Shown: positions 42,507 through 51,662 of the stretch, piece by piece
How the letters are laid out: the number at the start of each line of letters is the position of its first letter
Numbering within the stretch: the stretch's first letter is position 1
Source: Vibrio lentus
GTDB taxonomy: Bacteria; Pseudomonadota; Gammaproteobacteria; Enterobacterales; Vibrionaceae
DNA length: 64,000 nucleotides
Assembly (NCBI RefSeq): GCF_030409755.1
Contig: NZ_JAUFQE010000002.1
Location: 868,001 to 932,000, forward strand
Direction of reading: 5' to 3'
Translations under genes and position numbers: made by a program
The notes under the pieces: model-generated
Database searches by the model: none
What the model was told of the DNA's origin: nothing
What the model saw: only the letters and a program-made list of their open reading frames with translations

Positions 42507-44555
42507 ATGAACGCTATTCGCAAAGTTTACCAGTACGCAGAACCAAACCTTACTCTCGTCGGATGGATGGGCTTTGTCGGCTTTCCGATCTATTACGTTG
42601 TATGGGAGTTTTTGTTCCCTCAACCCTATGAAAACTTATCGCTGCGTCTCGCTTGTTCTGTATTATTCTTCGGCATTATTTTTCGTAATCGTGTCCCATT
42701 TGACTGGCGCAAATACCTTCCTGCTTATTATCAAGTTGCGATAACCCTCTGCTTACCGTGCTTCTTCTTCTACATGTTGCTGATGAACAATTGGTCCAAC
42801 GTTTGGGTCATGTCTTTCATGTCGGCCATATTCCTGCATATCTTGTTAGTGCACGTAACTAAAGTCATGTTCGCTCAGACCTTTGCCGGAATCGGAATTG
42901 CGACGTTTTGTGCTTGGGTAGCACAGGGCTTCTATTTAGAACTCACAATGAACTGGACACATGTGCCAATCTTTTTGTTTATCTACTTATTCGGTAACTT
43001 GTTCTACTTTCGCAATCAGGTGGAACACGAGAACAAGGTGTCATTGGCGAAATCTTTTGGGGCTGGTATTGCTCATGAGATGCGAAACCCTTTAAGTGGC
43101 TTGTTGACCTCTATTGATGTCATGCAGTCTATCTTGCCGAACCCCAAAAGTGGCGACCATAAAGGGCAATATGCACTCAGCAATGAAGACGTTATCCAGT
43201 TGCGTGAGGTGGGTGATGAGGCGATGGAGATTATTCATTCAGGTAACGAGACGATTGACCTGTTGCTGACTTCAATCGATGAAAACCGAGTATCTCGCTC
43301 AACGTTCAAAAAGCATTCGGCGCAAATGGTTGTTGAGGATGCAATAGACAGCTTTAACTACAAGCGTTCAGCCGATAAATCTGCGATATCTTTGGATGTA
43401 CAAAGCGATTTTGATTTCTTGGGCAGTGATACCTTGCTGAAGTACGTCATGTATAACTTGTTCAAGAACGCATTCCATCATCGCAGCCCAGAAGATTTTC
43501 ATATTCATGTCACGATGTGCAGTGATGAAGTGACCAATCAAATCATGGTCACCGATAACGGTGCGGGTATCTCAAGCGAGTTGATTCGACGCATTTTCCA
43601 AGATTTTTACACCACGGGCCAGTCGGGTAATTACGGGCTGGGTTTACCATTTTGTAAGAAGGTGATGCGTTCGTTTGGTGGTGAGATTAAGTGTCAATCG
43701 GAAGTGGAACAATGGACGCAGTTTACGATGACGTTCCCATCTTTGGCTTCAAATACAGTGAAAGAGATCAAGAGTGAGCTCACTAAGCTGAAGACCGTAT
43801 TGATGGTGAGTGACCAGAAGATTCTGACCAGTAAAATGACCGAGATATCGCGTTTTATGGGCTTTGAACTCGCCGTATTAGATGTCGCATCCGCCTTAAA
43901 AAATAAGGAATACCAGTTCGAATTCGATCTGATTTTCGTTGATATGGAGAGCTTGGACTTACGAGCCAGTTGCCTAGAGAGGATTGAGTCACTGCTTTCA
44001 TTCACTGAAGCGCGAATCATCTATTTGTATGAGCATCATCCTATTAAGCGTGTACGTAACGTTTCTTTCGAGCCGATTTGGGTGGAAACACAAGTTTGGC
44101 TGCTTAATACTAAAGCGACCATAGACCGCTTACTTTTCGATTCCAATTACGTGATGCCAGCTGCGCCTACAAAACCGCTAGAGGCTGCGAATAAGCGAAC
44201 GATTATGGTGGTGGACGACAATGAATCTTTGCGCCGTTTTACTGCGATGTTACTGGAAAAGCAGGGTTTTGATGTTGTGCAGAAAGAAGATGGCCAACAA
44301 GCATTAGACGCTTTGGATAGCGACGAGATCGACTTGATCCTCATGGATATCGAAATGCCCATCATGGATGGTGTGGAAGCTTCTCGCCGAATTCGAGGTG
44401 CCAATAAAGCGTACTCTTCGGTGCCAATCATTGCTCACACAGGTGACAGTTCGCCAGTCACTTTGGAGAAAATGGAATCGTCAGGCATGTCAGACTTTAT
44501 TGTCAAACCGGCAGATAAGAACCGATTGTTCGATAAGATTGCTCACTGGATTTAG
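42507..44555 (+). CDS. cqsS: CqsS, CAI-1 quorum-sensing hybrid sensor kinase
   Basis: 682 aa. N-terminal 6-helix membrane domain (1-170), histidine-kinase DHp with H190 (AKSFGAGIAHEMRNPLSG), HATPase (N box NLFKNAFHH ~317-325, DNGAGIS, GLGLPF), and receiver domain with D614 (LILMDIEMPIMDG). W100 and S103 match the V. cholerae ligand-site W104 and S107 by a constant offset of 4 residues. By the same offset, position 166 is F, where V. cholerae has C170 and V. harveyi F175. It detects CAI-1 and feeds phosphate to LuxU/LuxO. Convergent with cqsA; a terminator lies between. Confidence 0.95.
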   Translation: MNAIRKVYQYAEPNLTLVGWMGFVGFPIYYVVWEFLFPQPYENLSLRLACSVLFFGIIFRNRVPFDWRKYLPAYYQVAITLCLPCFFFYMLLMNNWSNVWVMSFMSAIFLHILLVHVTKVMFAQTFAGIGIATFCAWVAQGFYLELTMNWTHVPIFLFIYLFGNLFYFRNQVEHENKVSLAKSFGAGIAHEMRNPLSGLLTSIDVMQSILPNPKSGDHKGQYALSNEDVIQLREVGDEAMEIIHSGNETIDLLLTSIDENRVSRSTFKKHSAQMVVEDAIDSFNYKRSADKSAISLDVQSDFDFLGSDTLLKYVMYNLFKNAFHHRSPEDFHIHVTMCSDEVTNQIMVTDNGAGISSELIRRIFQDFYTTGQSGNYGLGLPFCKKVMRSFGGEIKCQSEVEQWTQFTMTFPSLASNTVKEIKSELTKLKTVLMVSDQKILTSKMTEISRFMGFELAVLDVASALKNKEYQFEFDLIFVDMESLDLRASCLERIESLLSFTEARIIYLYEHHPIKRVRNVSFEPIWVETQVWLLNTKATIDRLLFDSNYVMPAAPTKPLEAANKRTIMVVDDNESLRRFTAMLLEKQGFDVVQKEDGQQALDALDSDEIDLILMDIEMPIMDGVEASRRIRGANKAYSSVPIIAHTGDSSPVTLEKMESSGMSDFIVKPADKNRLFDKIAHWI

Positions 44556-44609
44556 TCAATGCCATAGGCTGAAGCGTACGGCCATTTTGTCAGCGAACAC
44601 AAACACAAG

Positions 44610-44641
44610 AAAGAGCTCAGCGAATTGCTGGGCTCTTTTTG
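44610..44641 (+). terminator. Rho-independent terminator of cqsS
   Basis: Stem AAGAGCTCAGC / GCTGGGCTCTT with a GAATT loop, followed by TTTG. Confidence 0.85.
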
Positions 44642-44707
44642 TTTAGCGACATGATAGCGTCCATTCAGTCCTGCCGTTTGTTGTTTATAGAATGGGTGTG
44701 TACAGAG

Positions 44708-45889
44708 TTATACGAACTCTAACTCTGGGTGATGGTACGCTTCGTGACAAACCGTGAGCACATGGTCAATGTCTCGCGGTGTCATGTCGGCATTCACTGA
44801 AAATCGGATGATGTTTTTGTTCTTGCCCGTAGCGGGGCGGCAGAACACTGCACCGAACACATCACGTTCTTCAAGGAAATCGCGTACTCGCTCTGTATTC
44901 CTCTCATTACCGCACTCCAACGCAACGATTTGAGATTCGCTACGGATGTTAAAGCCAATCCGCTTGAGGCCTGTGGTGAGCGATTTAGCGCGTTCAAATA
45001 ATGCTTTTCGTTTATCTTCTGCACCTTTAATCACCGCCAAGGTTTTCTCTAAACGAATCACTTCTTGCGGCAACACAGTTGAGCTAAAAATCGCAGGGTA
45101 TGCGACAAACGGCAAGGTATCTGAGAGCTGTTTAGGCCCGAGGATTGCGCCTGCACGATAAGCAAAGGTTTTGGCCAAGCTGACGGTGATAAAGTCGACT
45201 TGATTAGTGAGCCCAAGAGCTTGCACTAAGCCAGCACCATTCTCTCCATGAGTGCCCAGTGAATGCGATTCATCAACGATGACGGCGCAATCAAACGCTT
45301 GCGCCATTTCGTAGATGTCGCGGAGTGGGGCAATGGTGCCTATAGTGCTGTAGATCGAATCGACGACAATCACACCAGAGCCATGACGTTCTAGTTGCTT
45401 ACGTAAGTGACTCATATTGTTATGCATAAATGGATGGGCGATTGCACCGGCAGCTCGAATGCCTTCCCATAGCGACATGTGTGCAAAAAAGTCGATATAC
45501 ACAGGCGTACCTGGCGGACAGACAGTTTGAAGTAACCCAATATTGGCCGCCCAGCCAGATTGAGAAAGCAAGCAACTTTCCATTCCCACATAGCTCGCGA
45601 GTTTGGTTTCAAACGCAGGTTTAGACTCTTCATCTTGCAGGAAAATGGCCGACATCACCACGTTGTCATCGTGTTCACTGATCGCCGCTTGGTGAGCTTG
45701 TTGGATCGGCTTGTTGTGTGAAAGGGCTAGGTAATCATTGCTCTGCATCACAACAGCGTTGCGCGGTGGACGTTTACCCAACACCAAGTGTTTCTGGCTT
45801 TGGTTCTGGGTGATCAGGTCTTGAATATGGAAGTTCAAGCGTTCTTCAATAAAGGAAGGTAATGGCTTTTTTTTGGTTTTATCACTCAT
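44708..45889 (-). CDS. cqsA: CqsA, CAI-1 autoinducer synthase
   Basis: 393 aa from ATG 45889 (GAGAAC upstream). PLP-dependent alpha-oxoamine synthase: SQSGWAANIGLLQ (PLP phosphate region), VIVDESHSLGTHG (Asp and His contacting PLP), VSLAKTFAYRAGAILG with the Schiff-base lysine (K240 in this numbering; V. cholerae CqsA uses K236). It condenses a fatty acyl-CoA with SAM to form amino-CAI-1, the precursor of (S)-3-hydroxytridecan-4-one type signals. Paired with its receptor cqsS. Confidence 0.95.
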   Translation of the reverse strand: MSDKTKKKPLPSFIEERLNFHIQDLITQNQSQKHLVLGKRPPRNAVVMQSNDYLALSHNKPIQQAHQAAISEHDDNVVMSAIFLQDEESKPAFETKLASYVGMESCLLSQSGWAANIGLLQTVCPPGTPVYIDFFAHMSLWEGIRAAGAIAHPFMHNNMSHLRKQLERHGSGVIVVDSIYSTIGTIAPLRDIYEMAQAFDCAVIVDESHSLGTHGENGAGLVQALGLTNQVDFITVSLAKTFAYRAGAILGPKQLSDTLPFVAYPAIFSSTVLPQEVIRLEKTLAVIKGAEDKRKALFERAKSLTTGLKRIGFNIRSESQIVALECGNERNTERVRDFLEERDVFGAVFCRPATGKNKNIIRFSVNADMTPRDIDHVLTVCHEAYHHPELEFV

Positions 45890-46199
45890 AATAGTTCTCT
45901 TCAAATACAGGATAACGCCAGCGCTGACGGCTGTATATTGACGACAAAAACTGAGGTGTCATTAGCTAAGTTGCATAATTTTGTGGGTGCTTGCAAACTC
46001 AGTATTTATGGGTTTTGAGGCGAGTGAATTTCCTTACGGTACGGGGCTTTACCCCAGTTTTAATCGGAATAACAACCTATTCCTTTATGACAAATAGCTA
46101 TGAAAAAGTTATCAATAAAAGCGATCAAAGAAGGCCATGATAAAGTCGAAGTCAAACAACTAATGCGCACCAATGATGAGCAAATCAGATTGGGTAAGG
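45890..46199. other. Intergenic region upstream of cqsA
   Basis: 310 bp between divergent/convergent neighbours (cqsA start and MocR end). A 41-codon ORF at 46100-46225 (MKKLSIKAIKEGHDKVEVKQ) overlaps the end of the MocR gene and has no ribosome-binding site. Otherwise AT-rich and without recognisable signals; the cqsA promoter should be at 45890-46000. Confidence 0.4.
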
Positions 46200-47588
46200 C
46201 TAACCGTTCACGCATTGGTGGATAAGCTTAATCAAGTCATCCAACTGTTGCTTGGCTTCTCCCTCAAGTGAATAACCAAAATTGATGCGTAGACAGTTAC
46301 TGTAGAGATCGAGCGTGCTGAACAGATGTCCGAGCCTGATATCCAGATTCTGTTTAGCTACCGCCTGAGCAAAAGTTTGCTGGTTCAAATTTGGGATTTG
46401 CAACCAAAGCACTATGCCACCTTGTGGGTTACTTATCTTCACGTCTTGAGGAAGGTGCTGGGCTAAATAACTAAGGTATTGCTGACGCAACGAAAGGATC
46501 TGAGTGCATCTTCTTCTAACGTGTTTAGCGTATTGGCCAGATTCGATGAAGTCAGCAACCGCAAGCTGAGTGGGTAGGGCAACACCGTAGCTCGCGGCAG
46601 AAAATTGAGCCTTGTACTCATCAATGTACCTTCCCGGTAAGCACCAGCCTAAACGGTAACTTGGCGACAGGCTTTTCGATACCGAACCACACCACAGCAC
46701 GTATCCACCTTTGTCATAGTATTTTGCAGGCAATGGTGTGTGTGATGAGTAAGAGAGCTCTAGATACACGTCGTCTTCAATGATTGGTACTCGATAGTGA
46801 TTCGCCAATTCAGCCAGTTTTTGTTTTTGACTAGCAGACATATTGATCCCCTGAGGGTTCATATGAGAGGTACAGAAGATAGCGGCATCCACACGTTTAT
46901 TTTTCAGGTGTGTTTCCAGTTGTTGTAGGTCGACACCATCATCCAAAGACGGGATCTCAATGATCTGACGAGACATCTTGCCAAGCAACTCCAAAATACC
47001 GTTGAAGCAAGGAGAACTGATGGCAATGGTGTCACCTTCTTTGGTACACGATTCAAGAGCAGCTTTAATTGCCGACATGCAGCCAGCAGTGATCACCATT
47101 TCTTCCGGTGAAAAGTGCACATCGAGCTTGGCGAAGTGGGTAGATAAAGCCTGTCTCAACATCGGCTCGCCCTGTGTATCAGGATAATGGTTGAGTCTGT
47201 CTCCCATACGTTTGATAGAGCGTCGGAAACTACGTTCTAGTTCTACAATCGATTGTTCATCATTGGTGGTGCTAGAGACCCCTAAAGGCCCATTGATAGA
47301 ATTGTGAGTCGATGAAGTTTGTCTAACTCTGGAAACCTTACTTTCAAACTGTGCCCACTCAGGCGTTGAATGAACAGGCTTGTGAGGCGAGACAAAATAA
47401 CCCGCTTGCGGTCGAGAATGAATCCAACCCTGTGATTCTAACTCTTGGTAACAGCTCACAACGGTCGACATGCTGATGGCTTGTTGTTTAGCTAATTGAC
47501 GCAGCGAAGGCATGCGCCCACCTTCGGGTCTTTTCCCCGTTTCAATCTCATCAATAAATTGATTAGCAAGCTTTCTGTAGATACTCAT
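46200..47588 (-). CDS. MocR/PdxR-type GntR regulator with aminotransferase domain
   Basis: 462 aa from ATG 47588 (a TTG six codons earlier is possible). N-terminal GntR winged HTH (MSIYRKLANQFIDEIETGKR, SMSTVVSCYQELESQGWIHS) followed by a fold-type I aminotransferase domain, with PLP lysine region GSVSKSLSPSYRLGWCLP. MocR proteins use PLP or amino-acid adducts as effectors. Divergent from an EamA exporter across two direct repeats, so the exporter is the probable target. Confidence 0.92.
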   Translation of the reverse strand: MSIYRKLANQFIDEIETGKRPEGGRMPSLRQLAKQQAISMSTVVSCYQELESQGWIHSRPQAGYFVSPHKPVHSTPEWAQFESKVSRVRQTSSTHNSINGPLGVSSTTNDEQSIVELERSFRRSIKRMGDRLNHYPDTQGEPMLRQALSTHFAKLDVHFSPEEMVITAGCMSAIKAALESCTKEGDTIAISSPCFNGILELLGKMSRQIIEIPSLDDGVDLQQLETHLKNKRVDAAIFCTSHMNPQGINMSASQKQKLAELANHYRVPIIEDDVYLELSYSSHTPLPAKYYDKGGYVLWCGSVSKSLSPSYRLGWCLPGRYIDEYKAQFSAASYGVALPTQLAVADFIESGQYAKHVRRRCTQILSLRQQYLSYLAQHLPQDVKISNPQGGIVLWLQIPNLNQQTFAQAVAKQNLDIRLGHLFSTLDLYSNCLRINFGYSLEGEAKQQLDDLIKLIHQCVNG

Positions 47589-47606
47589 GGTCGCGACCGT
47601 TGTCAA

Positions 47607-47649
47607 CTGTACTGGTTTTTATTATAAAAATTGTATCTGTACTGGTTTT
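47607..47649. promoter_or_regulatory. Direct-repeat operator between MocR and EamA genes
   Basis: Two exact 13-bp copies of CTGTACTGGTTTT at 47607-47619 and 47637-47649, start-to-start 30 bp (about three helical turns). Such spaced direct repeats are typical of MocR/PdxR-type dimers. Confidence 0.7.
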
Positions 47650-47691
47650 ATTGATCAAGGGATACTCTTTCAAAACAAAGGAGGGGTCAGT

Positions 47692-48588
47692 ATGAAAAGA
47701 AATGATTTGTTGTTAGCGGTGTTCGTGATGGCAATTTGGGGATTCAATTTCTCGATGATAAAGATGGGTGTGACCAATGTTCATCCGTTGTTGGCAACGG
47801 CCGCGCGTTTCTCGCTAGCGGTGATTCCAGTGATATTTTTTGTTGCGAGACCTAAGGTCGCTTGGCGTTATTTAGTGAGTTATGGCTTTGTATTTGGTGT
47901 GGGCATTTGGGGCATGGCTTCATGGTCAATCACTGCTGGGCTTTCTTCTGGGCTTTCATCGGTGTTGCTTTCAACCAATGTGCTAATTGGTATGGCCGTT
48001 GGAGTATGGGTTTTCAAAGAAAGTGCGTCGGTACGCAAGTTAATGGGTGCGATGTTAGCGATGTGCGCGTTGGCTGTGTTGGTTTCCGCAGCAACGGGCA
48101 ATGTGACACTCAATGGCGTTATCTTGATTATGATCGCAGCGTGCAGTTGGACGTTAATGGGCGTGATTGTTAAAGCGTCTAAGACCACTCAGGCTTTTGC
48201 GTTCAACGTGTGGGGCATGCTGTTTGCGCCAGTTCCATTAGTGTTGTTTGCCGTTATGCTGCACGGTGACCAAATTATCTGGCAGGGGATTGAGCAGTGG
48301 GATTGGAACACAACGATTGCTGTGTTGTTTCAGGCTTACCCAACCACGCTATTTGGTTACTGGGTGTGGAATAAGTTGTTGATCCAATATCCGTTAAGCA
48401 CGACCGCACCGTTAACCTTGCTTGTGCCAATCTTCGCATTGATCAGTGGTTACTTTATGTATGACGAGGTGCTGTCAGTTGCTCAAGTAGTTGCATCTGT
48501 ACTGTTTCTAGTTGGTATCGGTTTGATTGTGAAGCCGGCGGAATCTGGTACTGCCAAGTTAGTGGAAAAAGTAGTAAAGCAGTCGTAA
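47692..48588 (+). CDS. EamA-family exporter
   Basis: 298 aa from ATG 47692, preceded by AAAGGAGG; the longer frame runs through the operator. Ten TM helices in two EamA repeats: MAIWGFNFSMIKMGVTNVHP, LLSTNVLIGMAVGVWVFKE, and ISGYFMYDEVLSVAQVVASV. Resembles the YdeD (EamA) O-acetylserine/cysteine exporters. Controlled probably by the divergent MocR protein, whose PLP-type effector suggests amino-acid-related export. Confidence 0.88.
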   Translation: MKRNDLLLAVFVMAIWGFNFSMIKMGVTNVHPLLATAARFSLAVIPVIFFVARPKVAWRYLVSYGFVFGVGIWGMASWSITAGLSSGLSSVLLSTNVLIGMAVGVWVFKESASVRKLMGAMLAMCALAVLVSAATGNVTLNGVILIMIAACSWTLMGVIVKASKTTQAFAFNVWGMLFAPVPLVLFAVMLHGDQIIWQGIEQWDWNTTIAVLFQAYPTTLFGYWVWNKLLIQYPLSTTAPLTLLVPIFALISGYFMYDEVLSVAQVVASVLFLVGIGLIVKPAESGTAKLVEKVVKQS

Positions 48589-48649
48589 AACATGTGCTTG
48601 ATGGCCAATACACATAGAGGTCATCGCATTACAGTCCAGTTTAAATACA

Positions 48650-48674
48650 AAGGCCTCGCAACTACGAGGCCTTA
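48650..48674. terminator. Bidirectional terminator hairpin
   Basis: Perfect stem AAGGCCTCG / CGAGGCCTT with a CAACTA loop between convergent genes; T-rich on the - strand side. Confidence 0.65.
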
Positions 48675-48728
48675 TAAAGCAATGGTTTATCGATGATTGA
48701 ACACGTTTCCTAATCATCGAGTCAAACA

Positions 48729-49124
48729 TTAATCTAATGTCGAAAGCTCTTGTTTGTATTCCTCAACCTTTGCTTTTTCTTCGGATATTTTTCTTTGGTA
48801 CTTAGCGACCTTGTCGTCTTCGTTGAAGTCTTGCGCTTCTTGAAGTTCCTCTTTGTACTCTACGATTTCTTCTTGCGCGTCTTCAATGTCATCGATTAAC
48901 TCTGATTTTAATTCTTCATTGGTACAGTATGTATTTACTTGGTCCAAAGCGTCTGTCAGTCCTTCTAGCTTGTTGTCATATCCGTTAGCTTTGGCGATCT
49001 CAATTTTCATTTCAATCTCACACGCTTTTTTCTCACAACCAATCTTTTGTGAGCAGTCAGAAGCGAAAGCTGACAATGGAAGAAGGAGTAAAGGTAATAG
49101 TACTTTGATTGTGTGTTTTGACAT
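48729..49124 (-). CDS. DUF1090 (YqjC-like) periplasmic protein
   Basis: 131 aa with a signal peptide (MSKHTIKVLLPLLLLPLSAFA). Mature protein: CSQKIGCEKKACEIEMKIEI with paired Cys, then a long charged helical coiled-coil (DIEDAQEEIVEYKEELQEAQ ... QRKISEEKAKVEEYKQEL). This is the plan of DUF1090/YqjC proteins, small periplasmic proteins of unknown role. Monocistronic. Confidence 0.82.
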   Translation of the reverse strand: MSKHTIKVLLPLLLLPLSAFASDCSQKIGCEKKACEIEMKIEIAKANGYDNKLEGLTDALDQVNTYCTNEELKSELIDDIEDAQEEIVEYKEELQEAQDFNEDDKVAKYQRKISEEKAKVEEYKQELSTLD

Positions 49125-49382
49125 TTTGGTCGCCTAAGCTGATTCATTAAAAGGATGCGGTACGCACTCTATAGGAGGAACGTGATTGAGACTATATCGT
49201 TTAGCTATCAGAAAAAGACCAATGATATACCGAACTTTTTCGTTCAACATTAAGTGCTTGCCATATGAACTATAGACCATTGAGTCCAACACTTAAAAGT
49301 ACGCCTTGTTGAGTTAATGGTTCGATTTAAAGAGTGGTTAGTTTTCTGAGATAGTTTAGATAATTTTATTTGCTCTCATTGA

Positions 49383-50393
49383 TTAACTGACTAAGCATTG
49401 AATCAGGTGGTTTTCTAGGTCACTGTCGATGCTCTGACCAATCACCTCAATCCTGGTTTCAATGCACTCATCCAACTCACACTCTGCTAGACCATCTTCC
49501 GTCAGGTTGTAACCAAAGATACCGCTTTGAGTAATGAACACCGCTTTCATCCGTTCAGCTTTGAGTCCAATTAACACCTCCAGTAGTTGCTGGCGGTCGA
49601 ACAGTTTGTCAGCCGCGAATCGCCAACCAATACTTTCAAACCCTTCACCTTGGTTACTCGCCTTTATCATGCCGCTTTCTGGCATAGGTAATTCAGAAGC
49701 GAGCGGTTTCTCTTGTTTATGATCATGGTGATGATGGTGCCCATGAGCTTGATGATGGTAAAAGTTGGTGTTTCCATCGAACTCATAGGAAGGGATCTTA
49801 CCGAGATGAGCAAATATGAGTTTGGTGTCTGGGTGACAAACCTGTGCCACGTACTCAGCCAGTTTTTCTGCATCGCCACTTTTGTAGAGATCGACTTTAT
49901 TACCCACAATGGTGTCGGCAATAGTGATTTGCTGATTGAAGGTGTCGTGTTCAGAATAGCGTGTGTTAGAAAGCTTGCGGGCATCAACCAAAGTAATGTT
50001 CTTCTGCAGCGACAACACTTTGCGATAGTGCTCTGAAGACAAGACTTCTAGCACTTCTTTAGGGTGACCAAGCCCGGTTGGCTCAATCAATAAGCGATCA
50101 GGTTTTGCTTCTGACAGCAGTTGATTCAGTGCGATCTGCATCGGTAAGCCCGCCGCACAACACATACAACCGCCAGGCACTTCACGAATAAACACTTGTT
50201 GTTTGCTGTCGTTCCCTTTGATCAAACTGCCATCAACGCCAATTTCTCCAAATTCGTTCACCAAAATAGCCCAGCTTTCATCTGCGGGCTTGTTCTTCAT
50301 TAGGTTGAGAATCGCAGTGGTTTTACCTACGCCGAGAAAGCCGGTAATGATGTTGGTCGGAACACCCAAGATCGGCGTTTTATCAGAGCTCAT
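49383..50393 (-). CDS. COG0523 CobW-like metal-chaperone GTPase, Zur operon
   Basis: 336 aa from ATG 50393 (GGAGAA upstream), overlapping the carbonic-anhydrase stop by 11 bp. G3E P-loop GTPase: Walker A GFLGVGKTT (18-26), metal-binding CxCC at 76-79 (GGCMCC), guanine-specificity NKVD (165-168), and a His-rich stretch at 213-225 (HHQAHGHHHHHDH). The C-terminal CobW domain follows. Related to YeiR/ZigA/ZNG1-type zinc metallochaperones. Last gene of the zinc-starvation operon. Confidence 0.92.
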   Translation of the reverse strand: MSSDKTPILGVPTNIITGFLGVGKTTAILNLMKNKPADESWAILVNEFGEIGVDGSLIKGNDSKQQVFIREVPGGCMCCAAGLPMQIALNQLLSEAKPDRLLIEPTGLGHPKEVLEVLSSEHYRKVLSLQKNITLVDARKLSNTRYSEHDTFNQQITIADTIVGNKVDLYKSGDAEKLAEYVAQVCHPDTKLIFAHLGKIPSYEFDGNTNFYHHQAHGHHHHHDHKQEKPLASELPMPESGMIKASNQGEGFESIGWRFAADKLFDRQQLLEVLIGLKAERMKAVFITQSGIFGYNLTEDGLAECELDECIETRIEVIGQSIDSDLENHLIQCLVS

Positions 50394-50943
50394 TGGCAAT
50401 TCTCCGGTAACCTTGAACAAGGGTATGGTTTGCTGAAACCACCGATTCTGAAAACGCAGAGTACTCAGGTGGGACCTTTGAGATGCTGTTCAAATCGAAC
50501 CCTGAACCGATGTTAGTCATTGGTGGGACATGGAAGCCTTCAGGTAAGTCGTGTCCGTCTACCACACAGTTGTGGCGAATTACGCAACCTTTGCCAATCA
50601 CCGCATTAAAGACTACGGAGTTGAAGCCAATAAAGACGTCGTCACAGATCTCACAAGGGCCATGAATAATCGAGCGGTGGGCGATGGACGAGCGTTCACC
50701 AATGGTCACCGCTGCCCCTGCTTTTGAATGAATAACCACACCATCTTGGATATTGGTATCACGCTTAATCACGATAGCTTCCATGTCACCTTTTTCGTTG
50801 ACCTCGTCGGCGCGAATGACGGCGTAGGGGCCAATAAACACGTTATCTTCAATGATGACTTTGCCACAGATGATGGCCGTTGGGTCAATGAAGGCGGTTT
50901 CCGAGACATTCGGCATGTGGCCACTAGGGTTTCTTCTTAACAT
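50383..50943 (-). CDS. Gamma-class carbonic anhydrase-like protein
   Basis: 186 aa left-handed beta-helix with hexapeptide turns (VIIEDNVFIGPYAVIRADEV). Metal ligands H72, H89, H94 (GVVIHSKAG, SIAHRSIIHG) have the gamma-CA spacing. C-terminal helix follows. Gamma-CAs accept iron or cobalt as well as zinc, fitting a role as a replacement for zinc carbonic anhydrase in zinc limitation. Downstream of zur by 61 bp and overlapping the GTPase. Confidence 0.88.
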   Translation of the reverse strand: MLRRNPSGHMPNVSETAFIDPTAIICGKVIIEDNVFIGPYAVIRADEVNEKGDMEAIVIKRDTNIQDGVVIHSKAGAAVTIGERSSIAHRSIIHGPCEICDDVFIGFNSVVFNAVIGKGCVIRHNCVVDGHDLPEGFHVPPMTNIGSGFDLNSISKVPPEYSAFSESVVSANHTLVQGYRRIANEL

Positions 50944-51004
50944 ATTGAGCTCTTTTATTTTTTCGTAATGCTACTGGGTTGCCACCATTGATGGAGCCGG
51001 GCAT

Positions 51005-51460
51005 TTATGTATCGACGCATTCATCACACACGCAGTTAATCTCTAATTGAGGGCTGACTACAGTGAATCCTTCCTTCTTAGCGTGGGATTGAAGTCCATT
51101 AATCGTGGCAGGGTCGATGGTTTGCTCACTGATTTTGTCGCACTTTGAGCAAATTAAAAATTGAGGAATACCATGCTCATGTTCGCAAAGGATATGGTCG
51201 CAGAGTATGTATTTGTTAGAAACTTTAAGTTTGTGCGCTAAGTGTTGATCTTCAAGAAACTCCAATACCCGATAAACCGACATTGCTTGAACATGCTGAT
51301 CAAGGTGCTCTTTACAATATTCAACGATTTCATACGCAGAAAGTGCTTTGTTGGCGTGTATCAAGGCTCGCAGTATCAGCTGTCGTTTTGCCGTAAATTG
51401 TTTGCCACTGACTTTGCAGCCTTGTTTTACATGCTCAATGATTTCTTCAATATCTCTCAT
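51005..51460 (-). CDS. zur: Zur, Fur-family zinc uptake regulator
   Basis: 151 aa. Winged helix (~20-80: FTAKRQLILRALIHANKALS, SAYEIVEYCK, QAMSVYRVLEFLED) and a dimerisation domain. Cys pattern C87, C104-x-x-C107, C143/C145, C148 (YILCDHILCEHEH, LICSKCDK, CVCDEC) matches E. coli Zur's regulatory and structural zinc sites. It is preceded by a perfect 18-bp Zur palindrome (51488-51505) and heads an operon with gamma-CA and a COG0523 GTPase. Confidence 0.88.
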   Translation of the reverse strand: MRDIEEIIEHVKQGCKVSGKQFTAKRQLILRALIHANKALSAYEIVEYCKEHLDQHVQAMSVYRVLEFLEDQHLAHKLKVSNKYILCDHILCEHEHGIPQFLICSKCDKISEQTIDPATINGLQSHAKKEGFTVVSPQLEINCVCDECVDT

Positions 51461-51487
51461 TCAATCCACAAAACTAGAAATTATATA

Positions 51488-51505
51488 GATATGTTATAAC
51501 ATATC
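51488..51505. promoter_or_regulatory. Zur box, perfect 18-bp palindrome
   Basis: GATATGTTATAACATATC, 27 bp upstream of the zur ATG. It has the same ATGTTATAACAT core as the site at 31045-31056, and overlaps the probable -10/start region of the operon. Confidence 0.85.
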
Positions 51506-51662
51506 ATTTTATTGTGAGGAACAAACTTTGTTGTCATTGTTTAGGGTTACTACTCAGGGGAGATGATCGATCTATGTTCTGGGTTGGGTACGCAGCGAGG
51601 AGGCTCGCCACGCAATAAGAGCGAAGGAATTACTACGGGATAATGAGCGTACTGAACTGCTC

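Noticed and set aside
46100..46225. 41-codon ORF overlapping the MocR 3' end
   Set aside because: No ribosome-binding site and convergent overlap with a well-supported gene.
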